Shown piece by piece: positions 24,977 to 36,725 of a DNA stretch of 64,000 bases. The position numbers were made by a program, and so were the translations under genes. How positions within the stretch are numbered: position 1 is the first letter of the stretch; each line of letters opens with the position of its first letter. The notes under the pieces were generated by a model. That model was not told the DNA's origin. It made no database searches and saw only the letters and a list, made by a program, of their open reading frames with translations. The stretch is from contig MU394055.1 of assembly GCA_022578605.1 (NCBI GenBank), forward strand, positions 314,902-378,901, written 5' to 3'. Source of the DNA: Camillea tinctor (Eukaryota; Ascomycota; Sordariomycetes; Xylariales; Xylariaceae).

Positions 24977-27121
24977 ATGTCCTTCTTGCGGTCCCACTTG
25001 TGACGAGCTAGCGTTAAGGGGAAGGAACTGCAATGTTTCCCACCGCTCCCTTTTCCTCGACAGGAACTACGATATATATCCTCAGGATGTGGCATGGGTT
25101 TCCTTGTGTACTAGTTAGAAGCTAGGTTTCTTCTGTTTTTGTGTACGGGGTCTGTATCCTTCACCTATTTATATCTCAGGGGTATAGGGAAAAAGGGGTA
25201 AATATCCCATTCGAAATCAGAAAATGTTAGTAGGAATGGGAATTACTGTTCCTGCTAGGAATTTGGGAAGCCATATCATCTCCGCTTTTTTCTTTCTCTT
25301 TTACACAAGGTTTCTTTTCTTTTGGTTATTTTGCACTCGGTCATGCAAAAAGCGTCTGTTGGGGGCTTATCTTGGGGATCGAACCTCCCGTAAAAGATTT
25401 TTGCTGATATTTGGATCATAGATAAGAATAGACAGGGAACTTCAAGTAATATGTATCTAAGTGCTTGTTTTGATGTCAATTGAGCATGCTTCCGTGGAAT
25501 ATAATAGGTAATGTGATAGTCCTCACATATGAGTGCGTGATACCCAACAAAGGTTGCCGCGTCCTGACGCTTACTTTATTCAAGAATAGAAGTGCCAAGT
25601 ATATGCTAACAATCCTATACACACGAACCAAACCGGCCAAGGAAAGTATTGAACTGGAGATAGGGAGGGCCCCCTACCAACAGCTGTATGAGGCTGCGAG
25701 TATAGTCCCTAGCCTACGACACCCAACCATCATACTGTTTATTTGTAACAAGGGCATATAAAGAGGGTGCAAGTAAAGGAATGTATTGATCTATGTTGTA
25801 TAGTAACGTCAACATGCCATAAAAAGAAAAAAAGGAAACTATCGCAAACTTGTAAAGCAACGCAATCTATATATATATATAAATGTAATTCCTAGTTCCC
25901 CTAGTCCCCACAACAGTACGTCTCACTTCCTAAGAGTTGGATGTAAGTTTTTAGCACATGATCACAATAAATAAGCAGGCCTCTTTGTAACCCTTATAGC
26001 ATCGAATGTCATCAACTTTACGCATCTTCAACACGCCGGTTGATTCGAACCAACATCTATATCCCACAGTCCGTGTGGGAACTACTAATGAGAGCACCTA
26101 CTGGTGAAGTTACGTGTTTTCATCGGATATGCAGCCATAAGGAATACACATGCGGGTCATCAATGACCTCACGATATGGCTGAAGGCAGATGGATGGGCT
26201 CTTCCTTCTTGAAATGCCATGTCAGGGGGGGGGGGGGCATGGAAGGCTGCAATATGCAAGAAACCTCACTACCGGGAATTGGGCGCACGAGAGAATCGCA
26301 GCTGATGAATAGATGAGAGAGTTCGCCCCTATAACCTGTCATTTATCCTCTCATCCCCTACCCGTCTTTACTGGAATTACTCTTCCGTGAAAGGACTGGG
26401 TCCTCCTTCACCGACCCCAAAGGTCTTGTCTTATTGGAGCGCTCACCTCAACCTCCCATGTCGGTTTGGACTTACTGGTGGGCTGAGGCTGGAACGATGA
26501 TAGGCCCCCTACCTCTATAGAGGTTCACGGTGTAAGCCAAACGCAGCGGCGGTTAGTTTGCCGGCAACACATTGGCTAGCATAGCATGGAAGGATGGCCC
26601 GTGGTATTTTTCCCGTTCGGAAAGATTCTGGAAACGGGTAAATGTTCTTACCGGGTGACACAGCCAACCACTTACTCCCGTCTACCGCCCTTCCCCTGGA
26701 TGACATGTGGTCGTGAATGTCGAGCTCTCTCCCCCGCTTTCGGTACTAGAAATAGATTGGTCAGATGGGCGGGAGCAGATATGTTAGTTCGCGTCAAAGA
26801 GTCAACGGCGGAAATTTGCGATGCCATCAACGGGTACTAGCGAGAATCAGAGCTGGCAGACAGGCAAGTGAGTGTCACCGATAGCGATGGGTTTATTAAA
26901 TAGCCCACAGCGCTCTCTCTAACCTTGGCATTTCATCATGCACATTCAAAAAGCACGTCGAGCAAACATGTAATGGAAATATTGGCGCGGGCGGCCATTG
27001 GGGGTGATTCAGCAGCGCGCTCTTTTCGCAGGAGATATCTAGCCTTCTCCGAACGAGTTCTAAGCAAGAGAGGATCACGTCACCACCGGTAAGACGTGTC
27101 CTTATTGGTGACCCATCCTCC
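24977..27121. other. intergenic, no gene recognised
   Basis: Contains a poly-G run of 13 (26225-26237), a short AT dinucleotide run (about 25868-25880) and a tRNA-like fragment on the minus strand near 26035-26090 (see findings). A 93-codon frame at 25480-25761 has no recognisable domain. The last few hundred bases are the 3' flank of the Dap1-type gene. Confidence 0.5.
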
Positions 27122-28043
27122 TCAGTCCATGTTTGTCGCCCCCTCGACGACGCCCACGACATTGTAGCGTTTCGAGAAAAACGTGACCCAGTCGTTCAAC
27201 GTGCTCTTCTCCTTATCACTCAAATCCCGCCACTCGGGCTTAGCGTCCTCGGCTTTTGTAGAAGTCTTCGCGAGCGCACGGGAAGCATCCTTCCCCGCAA
27301 AGACTGGAGAAGAAGTTAGCAAAAGCAAACACCCCGCTGTGAAAACATGCCGGGCTGGAGATAGTTGAGTCGGTGAAGCTGTTAATGAAACGTATGACAC
27401 TTTTGAGTTCGCCCTAGGGCATCACCACAAGATCAAGAGCAAACAAAAACAGAATAAAGGAAGTAATACTCGGTGAGGATGACCGGAACTCGGTGAGTGA
27501 CTGACCCACGCATGTAGAACGTTACTCGTTCTTCGACCTTTTTTTTCCCTGGCAGAGTGAAGGAAAAGGAGGCCAGGGGCCAGGGGCTATTGACTTACCA
27601 TGATAAGATCCACCCTCCTGGTAAGCTTTGTTGCCAGTTACATCGTATATTTTGCCCTAGAGAGAAGTTGTGTGAGAATATGTATAAGTGGCTAAGTTGT
27701 GACTGAGAAACGGAAGTCTCGGAGACTCGACTAATGGCATCAACTAAGTACTAGGGAATATGAGATACCTTGATGGCGACATATGCCTTTTGCCCTTCCG
27801 TTCCTGGATAGATAAATAGTATTAGTAGTGACTTATCTTTATATAGGAGGGGAAATAGTTTCATTATGAGCTGAAGGAGTAGCTATAATCATCTACCTTC
27901 TGGGCTATATCTCATGTCGTAACCGTTGAGACAGAAAGCAGTAAAGACTCACCATTCGCCTTTGCCAGTTCCTCCAAGGAGATAGGATCATCCTTGGGAG
28001 GGTTGAGGTTTACCGGCACTTTCGGCTCAAACTTGCCAGACAT
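27122..28043 (-). CDS. dap1: Dap1/PGRMC-type cytochrome b5-like haem-binding protein
   Basis: Exons 28043-27953, 27803-27769, 27656-27599 and 27303-27122 join in frame to 121 residues with consensus GT/AG junctions. The fold is the cytochrome b5-like domain of the membrane-associated progesterone receptor family: DPISLEELAKANG near the start, KIYDVTG in the middle, then a Tyr-rich YQEGGSYHVFAGKDASRAL segment, and a C-terminal WVTFFSKRY helix. This family lacks the two-His ligation of true cytochromes b5; a Tyr in the segment before VFAG is the haem ligand in characterised members. Yeast and fission yeast Dap1 bind haem and support cytochrome P450 enzymes such as Erg11 in sterol synthesis; that role is inferred here. 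No N-terminal membrane anchor is seen, as in fungal Dap1. It shares a 491-bp divergent promoter with the TPR gene. Confidence 0.94.
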
Positions 28044-28135
28044 TGTATTGTGATAAGATGGGGATGGTGAGAGGGAATAGAATAGGGTAGTGTTCAATGC
28101 TGTAACTTCGAGTTATCGACTGAACAGGGCTTGTC

Positions 28136-28147
28136 ACGTCATCGGCA
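28136..28147. promoter_or_regulatory. CRE/ATF-like site, copy 1
   Basis: ACGTCATCGGCA, preceded by C. The reverse complement carries ATGACGTG, close to the ATF/CREB bZIP site TGACGT(C/A). It lies 93 bases upstream of the dap1 start. Confidence 0.35.
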
Positions 28148-28328
28148 TGTCCCACTGCGAGGAAGATGCGACGGAAACGGGGCAGGAAACGGGGATCCCC
28201 CCAAGACATGGGGAACCCAAAAATGGACCGTGCACTGCCGAACAGCATCTCCAGCTGATGACAGCTGTGGGAATAGACTTAGCGCAGTCTAGTCTCGTCT
28301 CTGCTGGAGCTAAAGCTTGAGAATTTCG

Positions 28329-28340
28329 ACGTCATCAGCA
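28329..28340. promoter_or_regulatory. CRE/ATF-like site, copy 2
   Basis: ACGTCATCAGCA, preceded by G (GACGTCA, 7 of 8 bases of the palindromic CRE). It matches copy 1 in 11 of 12 bases and has the same orientation. Confidence 0.35.
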
Positions 28341-28402
28341 CGAAATACAAATTACAGACTAGACATTAAGGTTAAGGTTAATTTTTATCTACCTTATCTA
28401 CC

Positions 28403-28425
28403 TATTTATTTATTTATTTATTTAT
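28403..28425. repeat. (TTTA)n microsatellite
   Basis: About five and a half TATT/TTTA units, 110 bases upstream of the TPR-gene start codon. Possibly a nucleosome-excluding tract. Confidence 0.8.
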
Positions 28426-28534
28426 CGATGGTCTTGTTCCGGTCTCACCTTTGCAGCTTTCATTCTAACCTAACCTAGAACATTACCTACTAACTATCGC
28501 AATGTCTCCATAACGCAGTTGTAGGTAATACGCC

Positions 28535-30349
28535 ATGTCTACAACTCGCGCCGCCTCAGTGCGGCTTTTCAATGGGTTTCTTCAGTGCCGCTGTCCCCTC
28601 CATTCCCGATCACCAGCGCAGTTATCGCTTCACTCTATAACTAAATCGGCAAACACCAGACTCCCTCGCAATGCAAGAGGTCTACTACAGAAGCGATGTC
28701 AGTCTTCTACCTCGAATACGGGCCCGCAGCAGCATCAGAAGCAGCAGCAACAGCAAACCCCTCCAATGCCATCGACGAAACTGCTGCTGCGGGCTCTTCG
28801 CCAGAGCTTCAGCTTTCGTCCCCTGTTGGACGCCATCCGTGGACAGAGTCTGAGATCGCTGTATCAACAAAGCCCGGAAGAAGTAGTTCTCGCCATCATT
28901 ATGTATGTCACCCCCCAATCAACCTGGCGCTCGTCATGTCAATGCGTGCTGCTAACGTTTTGCGCTATCCTCAAGTCTCATTGCCGTGGGATGCACATGC
29001 GCCTATACCATCTACGCTTACTTTCATTACTTCCAGTCCGAACAGTTCACGCGTTTCCCCCCTGAGATCGCCAAGTCGCTTCGACGTGCTCTATACTATA
29101 GCAATTATTCACCAGACCCTAAGGAAGCTCTTAAGTACTACAGGCGGGCTTTGGAGCAATGTGCGGCAGCTAAACTCGACCCCTTTTCCGATGAAGTGAT
29201 GGGCATCAGAATCCAGCTCGCCGCATGGCTAGAAAAGATCGGGAACTTCCGGAATTCGATCGAGGTCTTGGAAGGCATACTTAGAGACATCAATAAATGG
29301 GTTCAGGTCATGGAGCAGAGCGTTCGAGATGGTCATGTTGACAAGTCTGGGAGACTGGTAGGCGATTCAGCATTGAAAGCACATGAGACAATGCAGAATG
29401 GAAACCCTGAAGATGTTGAGAAGTCGGGAGATAAAACATCTGAGGAGGAACCCAGAAATGTCCCAGAGCCAGAAAACCTCTGGGCAAGGAGAACTAGAAT
29501 CCTCGGGAAGTCAATAGGCATTAGTGTTAAGCTTGGTGAGCTATATGCCGATGAGCACGTTCTCCAAAGTGATCTGGCTGGTGAACGCTTGGTCTGGGCC
29601 GTCGAAACGGTGTTAAAAGAATTGCACAGACGTCAAGTAGAGGGTGTTAAGGAAGGGGAAGGTGACTGGATGAGCCCGGAGCAAATTGGAGGTGCACTCG
29701 AAGGTATGTTGCCATCTTACAATACCGACATGACGATGCTCCTAATACCGAATAAAACACACTAACTTGGAACAGCTTTGGGAAACCATTACGAATCCAA
29801 ATCACAACATTATCTTGCAGCACCTCTATACCTTCAGGCATTGTCACTATCGCCCCGAAATAGCTGTCATGCTGCTGTTCTGAGTGAGTGTCCCAAGTCA
29901 TCATGTGTCAAAGCCGCTTCATAATGGTAGAACTAATACGAAAATTCCGAACAGTGAATAACCTAGCGATTTCCCTAGCGCAACAGCCAGTTCAATCTCC
30001 ACTCGAACCTTCACAACTCCCGGTGGCTAGAATCTCAGGTCAAGACGGGGTGTCTCAACAACCTACACGGTCTGCTCTTGTAGCCAGTGCCCGATCGTGG
30101 GCCTCCCAGGCTCTCGCAACCGCCCAGAAGGTGACAGGAGAAGATCGGACCGAGGAATGCGACGAAGCTTGCGCTGTGGCGTTATGTAATCTCGGGGATC
30201 TTGCTGCCATGGCTGGAGACAACGAAGAAGCCAAACGAAAATTCAAGGAGAGCCTCGAATTAAGCAAGCGAATCGCATTTCTACCCGGGACTCGACAAGC
30301 GCAGGAAGGTCTGAAGCGAGTGTCTGAAACGTCATCGAAGCCATCATAA
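28535..30349 (+). CDS. mitochondrial TPR protein, Mgr3-like (i-AAA protease adaptor family)
   Basis: Exons 28535-28902, 28976-29703, 29776-29883 and 29955-30349 join in frame to 532 residues. Residues 1-60 are rich in Arg/Ser and lack acids, like a mitochondrial presequence; a Gln tract follows (66-74). A single membrane segment lies at about 117-139. After it, the ALYYSNYSPDPKEALKYYRR segment and the following PFSDEVMGIRIQLA stretch read as TPR helices; exon 3 adds YLAAPLYLQALSLSP and exon 4 a final repeat (CNLGDLAAMAGDNEEAKRKF). One membrane span plus TPRs facing the intermembrane space is the layout of yeast Mgr3, which with Mgr1 presents substrates to the Yme1 protease. That role is inferred from the family. 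It is transcribed divergently from dap1. Confidence 0.8.
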
Positions 30350-33024
30350 CAACATCATTCACCTAAATAACATATTACCTTTATACCTTCAAAGGCTTCA
30401 GACTCACTAAGATCAGTTTGATACTTTGAGTAAAGATGCTATAGAAACATCCCTCAGGTCATCGGACGGGGGCCCCGCACTGTTTAATCTGTTTCTAACA
30501 GCATCACGAAGTCATCTCCACTCTTAACGATGTGCATTCAACCAGCCCGCGGTGGTCCTATGGAAAGGAAGTAAGCCATGTGGTTCGTCAACTTAAGGGG
30601 TTCAGAAATCATCCGCCAAGTAGGAGAACGCCCCAGTGCTATCTAGTTCCTCGGACTGAAATGATCTCACCATACCCCCTTGATATCAGTATATTTACTT
30701 AAAGAATGAGTGATAGCTGTACACAACTTTCTCCGTGACAGCCAAGTTGTGAATAAATGTACCCAAGACGTCGCGTGTTCACTAGACATTCTAAGCTCAG
30801 CACTTATGTGGCCATACTTTCTTCAACGTGTTTGCTAGCAGCTTGGAAGGCTTTCAAATGAAGCAAAAACAACTTCGCGCCCTCAGTGTCAAACCATCAC
30901 ACTAGGTTTGGAACTCCAGTTCGAGTTAGAAGGCAAACAGATCGAGTCGGGTAGGAAAAGGCGATGAATTACTGTCGCTTTCCGCTATGCCTCAATCACC
31001 ATAACTCCAGAATATTGACAGATCATCTGTCGATGTAGTGTCACTTAGTCTCTCACAGTTCGTATGCCCCAGAATTCTATGAAGATGCAAGGCAATTTTT
31101 CCCTAAAAAGAAGGGAACCTTACTACCCCTTTCCCTCCTCCAATATCCCTCCATATACCTAATTGGGAGTTCATCATCGTCACGTATTTGTGCATATTCT
31201 GCCCCCAATAGCCTTATCTCGCGCTTTTAAAAGCACCTGCAGGTGTACCGTATACTTCGCGACCCGACCCCACGATGTTCAGTCAATACCGTGCCGCTCA
31301 TACACATATAAGTTCTGACATACATGCATACCTACATACATATTTGGGGTCCAGCAATAGAAAGGACGCCAATCCATATTCGGAAGCATTGCACGAGATG
31401 TACTTCGCATGTACCACTGTATCACAGCTCCACGTGGGATGTATGTGTCTCCCTGTTCCAGGTTACCCCCTTTTCCACTTTATTACTTGAATCTCTCTCT
31501 TTTTGCCTTGCTCTCATCTGAAGACTGACTTGCCTGCTTGCCTTCCTGGACCCACTTGTAACGTCGGTCTGGTCAATACAAGAGCCGCGGGGAGTAGCGG
31601 ACGTTAGATCCGCGAAGAGGAACTTGGGAACAAGCACCCCACGATGATAGATGGACATGATAGCCTCGCGCGTCGAATGTTGTCGTAAGCACCTAATCGT
31701 CGCATCTATTACATGTACACGTACGTATATTGACATTTTTTGCACTTTTCCTGTTCTTTTTGCCTTCCCCGCCCCCACAGTCCTCACCCCAGATAGACCG
31801 GATAGCCGACCGATGCTCATCTTGGGAACTTTTCTCGAGCTCGACGATCCGCCACACGAGTGTAACACAAGGCTCACGCGCATTCTCGCGGCTCGGGAAT
31901 GGGAATGTAACCTGCACAACATAGTAGATGAGTGCATACGTAGGTAGGTATAGAGATGATGTTTATGTTTACGAATCGGCCTGACCGATGAAAAGTTCAC
32001 CTTTGCCAATGTAACTTTTCGGGAGCCTGGCATGCGTCGAGGATTAAGGGGGTCTGAAGATCGGGAAAGCAGGTGGAAATAGGTTAGATTGGATATTTTC
32101 TGCATCTCGCATACATGAACTAAAGTGCATCTGTCTAACGTTCGGACTACCGTTCGATGTGGCGAAGGTGGCGGACAAGGCTCGGGACACCGAATATAGC
32201 TATACCCATGTTAGACTTAATATATATACTCTTAGGTTATTCGTTACGCATGATTTATATATCAAAATAGTCCTCGTGGTTACACAGAGTCGGTGTATAA
32301 GGATGAAATATTCCATTCCAAGATAGTATCAATTTTGAATAATATGGTTATTACCTTACTGTACCCCAAGTGCCCTTTGTGGCCAGTACATTATTGCCTC
32401 TATATTACTGAAAGAACCGCAAGATACATTAGTCTCAAGCTATATTCTGCGCGATGATAATATTTTGCTTAATTATCTTCAAATACAGTTGAGACTACTC
32501 AATTTGGCAGATGAGTGAGTATCCTTAGATAAGTCGACAAGACGAAGCACCTAGCGTTTACCCCTATACTGAATTGTCGTCCTGCTACGGGATTCCGAAG
32601 ATATGAATCAAGATATCTCCAATAGCGCATCATCCAACTCCTACAGAAAAGGATATATGCTTCCGGGGACAACCATAGTAGAGTGCAAAACATGCTATTA
32701 ACTGGGATTCTATGCTACATTTTTACACCTCCGCGTTGGGACGTGTTGTAACAAGTTATTATGTGATGTTCATGTAACCGTAAATGTTGTTCAGTAGATA
32801 GCCGGTTCTCTGTGGTAGGTGGTAACTTCGCGACTTCGGCATCGGATACTTGATAGCTCAGGAGAATTTTCGTCATACATTACAAGGGATTGCAGATGCG
32901 ATGGTATATTTCTGGGGAAGGCGTCTCAGAGTGCAGGTCAGCTCTATTAACTCTAGGCATCGCCATTGGTAGAACACATACGAGTGGGCGGAAGTGAGAC
33001 AACATAGTCTAATACAAGCCATTC

Positions 33025-33055
<31 letters not shown>

Positions 33056-36019
33056 CACGTTGTTGCTGCAGGCAATACTGGAAATATAACTACATATGCT
33101 ACCGTGTTCTATACCTGAAGAAAGCCGTTCTGTTCCCCAAAGGCGCACTACCTTGATCTAACGCACTACTCCTGACATGGCTTGCATATAACTTGTTGTG
33201 GGGATGCTAGGATCTCGTGCCCCTGAGTGTCAGAGGCTTCTTTCTCATAAATCATTCTCATCAGGATGAAGTAGACCACCTCTACTCCAGAAACCTATTT
33301 ATAGGGAGAAACTAAGCCATTATCTAAGGATAGTAGCATCACCATCTCCTGTGGTGCCAAGGGTTCCATGTCGTATGCCACGTGGGTTTGTTATCTTACC
33401 TACATAGGTAGTCAGACACTTCAAGTTCATCTGACGCTTCGTCTCCTTTCCCTGAGATATTTAACCAATCAATATACTTCACATTCCGAGAAAATAGCGA
33501 CAATATCTATCGCATATTTAGAGATTCACGGTGGACGTTGCGGGATTCGAAGCCGACGGCCCTGAGTCCCTCTGGCACCTTAACCAACTAAATACTAGGT
33601 ATGTTCTATCTAAGAAGAACGTCTGGCTCAGGTATATAGTTCGCGTGCATTTCAGTACATTCCTTCGGGTGAATTATCTATGGCAACAGGAGCTTCCATG
33701 TTATATACCAATTCACGGGAAATAGACAATAGACTCATATGCTTTCGTCTATCAGAACATAATGGCGATAAGTAGAAAAGTGACGTCCATTCTACTCAAT
33801 GGGCCAGAAAGCACCGATATGTTTTATTTCTACTGATGCTTAAAGACGTTGTCCGTATACAAGTGCTCCGCTTCCGGACTTGGGATGGAGTAGGTAGAGG
33901 CGAATAATTAAGTTTCCTACCACCGCCTTAAGGAGCAATGACTGCTACCTCCAGAGAAAGGTCCCTTGGCGGGGATAAGCGGGTTAAGTTATATATGTAT
34001 GTACAAGTCGACATCTGCATTGCATCCACATGGAGCTGTCATCGACATTTTTGGCAGTCGAGTCAGCGCACAGCTGCGATCGACAGAGATGGACTACTAC
34101 CTAGATGTAGATAGGCCTAAGGTAGGGCTGTAGGGCTCCACTCGAGACGCGACAGTCCCGGTTCGCGAGAAGCAAGTCCAAGAGAGATGTTCTAACCACT
34201 CTCATAAGAAGCTCGACTTGGATATTGAGAGATACTATCAGATATAGTTCTATTTAATGGACAATCGGATAAGTAGGGATCTTGTTAGTACTCCGTTGTA
34301 TTTCTGTGTATTTGTGTGTGCATATACGTGCATGGATGACTTATATCCGTGCTATGGAGAATCCTAGGAGATGTATATCTCCGGCCCAGGGTTTACCGTA
34401 GTCGGCGGTGGTATCGACCTCATGATTAGCAGTTCATACATAAGCTACATAGGCTACAGAAACGCCACAGGAAATATATGGCCCAATTGATCAGAGAAGC
34501 ATAATTCAAATGGTTCAAGCCCTCGGAAAGTTATGCCAATCTAGTAAGTTAACTCTAACAGCTTGTTGGGGTAGGTATGTAAACATTTAGAAGAGCCACG
34601 TAATTGACGAACCCATGAAGTCATCACGTAAGAATAGATGTTCCACTTATACGGACATCGGACTAGGTGGAATATAGCGAGAATTCGCGAGCGAATGTAC
34701 TTGTACACTGTGTGTTCTCACTTTACATGCCCTGCCCAAAGCCCGAGCATGTCGAACAGCGCCCCAAACGCCGGCTTTTATCTCCTTGCGTGGGGCGACG
34801 TTGATGCAGAATTTGGCGTATCCCGGATTCTCTCCGATCAATTTCCTAGACCCTTAAATCCACCCGGATCCGAAGATAAGCAGAGTAGCTATCCCGGGAG
34901 AGACGAGTCGCGACTAAATTGAAAGACGGAACAAGGTAAAGGGTATCTTCCAATCTATGCTAGGTTATTTATTCTATCCTCTATAAGATTAGTGACGAAT
35001 ATCTGGTGTTTCAAGGAGGCGGGAAAGTCTTTGCGATCATAAGAAATGCACGCAGATAGTTCCAGACTTACCAGTCCAGCCTGTATACCTATACAAGACG
35101 CTATACCAATGCCTTTATTTCGACGTCGACTGAGAGACATGCTAGGGAGCGCCGCGATGGTAGCAGGATTCTAAGGGTATATAATAACGCATAGTATTGC
35201 TACACTACCTGCTCCGCGTATGGAACTTCAGTACCCATTTCAGCTTAGCTTTCGTCAACATTAGTGGTGGGTATTGATACTAGATGATCTAGGTCATTGT
35301 GGCTAGAGCAGGAAAGAGACCAGGGTAGCCGTACTCTATTCCCAATGTGTACATCCAGTAGCCATATGTAGTAACTTGTGTAAGTTGTATGGTTAGAACC
35401 TAGAAGGGGAATGATGGGTAGTATACATACCTTAAAGGGCGCATATTGGTCCAAACTAAGCTTCTCCATACCTGACTTACAACCCCCCTTGTTTAGTACG
35501 TATGTACTTATCCCCGAAGCCTTTCAGAGCTTGAGTGTTGCAATTTTCAAATTAGCCTTTCACAACTTATGTAGGCAGGGTCAATATCTGACTGCATATT
35601 TCAGGTATCGGAATTTGCTTCCAGAAATCCTTCGATGAGATGCCGTACGAGCGCCACTAGTCCAACCTATGCAGTTCCAGGGATCGTCTAGGTACACGTA
35701 GATACTTTGTGTCCCCTCTTCATTATCTTGCCAGACTCAGTAGGGTAATACTTAAGTAGGTAAGGGTACACACGAGTGAAGGCCAGAGGTTGTTGCAGAA
35801 TGGTAACTAGCATCCTGTGTTCGCGAGGCGAATTCTAATTACATTATATATAAATAACACACGCGCCCAGACCCATACCTTCAACATAAAGTAAACTACT
35901 ACTTCGGTCATAGTCGGAATTTGAAGCCTAGTAAACCGATTGTGCTGGATACTATACCCAACAACCCTTGACTCTCCACAGTATTGTTACCGGACTTTCT
36001 CATCATACCATAGAACGCA
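30350..36019. other. 5.7-kb gene-poor region with decayed elements
   Basis: The first few hundred bases are the 3' flank of the TPR gene. Beyond that I find no gene. The region is AT-rich in parts and holds a 28-base poly-A run (33025-33052), a tRNA-Leu-like relic on the minus strand (33541-33595) and an A-box-like fragment (about 34185-34215). These look like remains of small retroposons, possibly altered by repeat-induced point mutation. A 227-codon minus-strand frame (31422-32105) has no domain and an unlikely composition. Promoter and leader of the bZIP gene presumably occupy the last 500 bases. Confidence 0.5.
33025..33052. repeat. A28 homopolymer
   Basis: Uninterrupted run of 28 A on the plus strand. 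It could be the tail of a retroposed sequence lying upstream (about 32.5-33.0 kb), or a simple homopolymer. Confidence 0.9.
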
Positions 36020-36725
36020 ATGGAGGAGCTCAGCATTATACCTGACTTTCCATCGCCGACCAACTCCATGTCATACATATACGGTGAAACGGACCTATAT
36101 CTCGACTCGTCTAGTACCTCGTCAACGACCAGCCCGATGGATTCTCCGGTAACGCCCCCAACTCAGGTCTTTGATCATGGGTATATCTAATTCAAAGACT
36201 GTAGTACGATCTGGCTGCTCTAGGGATTTATGATAACTTAGAAAAGTCTGACAAACCTGGAGATGCGAACCAATCAAATCTTATGCAGCCAGCCACAAAA
36301 CCAGCAGCAAAGCGGAAGCGGGAAAATAGATATAAAAACGCACCGCCGTCGGTACTATCAGTCAGTTCTGCCTACCGAGTAACAGATTAGAAACTATTTA
36401 GACTCCGTAGAATCACTAACGTTTATACTCCACGCAGCGTCGGAGAGCTCAAAACCGGGCATCCCAGCGAGCATATCGTGAAAGGAAAGATCAACGTATA
36501 AAAGACCTCGAGGAGCTACTCAGTCAAACTCAGCAAAAGAACGAGGTGCTCAGTCAAGCTTATGAGAATCTACAGGCCGAGTGTATTAAGCTAAAGGCCG
36601 ACCAATATACCCAAAGCAACTATCAACACACCAACTTGCCATATGACTCCGCTATTGCCGGGCTGCTCACAAGCGACATAGACATTCTCCTATGCAACGA
36701 CCAAACAGTACCGTTTCATTTATGA
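36020..36725 (+). CDS. small bZIP transcription factor (SQRAYRER type)
   Basis: Hidden in short exons. Favoured model: 36020-36148, 36205-36360 and 36438-36725, about 190 residues, all junctions phase 0. The N terminus is acidic and Ser/Thr/Pro-rich. Exon 2 carries a basic stretch (KRKRENRYKNAPPSVLS) and exon 3 opens with RRAQNRASQRAYRERK. This gives N-x7-R of the bZIP basic region (N100...R108), and SQRAYRER is typical of fungal AP-1-like factors. The zipper follows with Leu, Thr, Leu, Leu, Leu at seven-residue spacing. Intron 1 (56 bases) has donor GTAACG and branch CTAAT. Intron 2 has branch CACTAAC and acceptor CGCAG, but its donor is uncertain: GTCAGT at 36361, or GTAACA at 36379, which would add six residues. 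No Cys-rich redox domain is seen, so it is not a full Yap1 orthologue. Probably a nuclear regulator; it could serve the neighbouring genes. Confidence 0.68.

Larger units (their letters stand above)
28044..28534. promoter_or_regulatory. divergent promoter between dap1 and the Mgr3-like gene
   Basis: 491 bases separate the two start codons, which face away from each other, so the segment must hold both promoters and leaders. It contains two near-identical 12-mers with an ACGTCATC core and a TTTA microsatellite (28403-28425). Shared control is inferred from geometry only. Confidence 0.7.

Noticed and set aside
25370..25430. Minus-strand sequence with a perfect B-box-like GGTTCGATCCC enclosed by CTTATCT/AGATAAG
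   Set aside because: Only 61 bases between the outer stems, no D or anticodon arm fits; probably coincidence.
31422..32105. 227-codon minus-strand open frame, the longest without an assignment
   Set aside because: Composition is Lys/Arg/Ser-heavy without hydrophobic core, no motif recognised, no clear promoter context. A fragment on the opposite strand (31795-31947) also looked protein-like but could not be extended by splicing.
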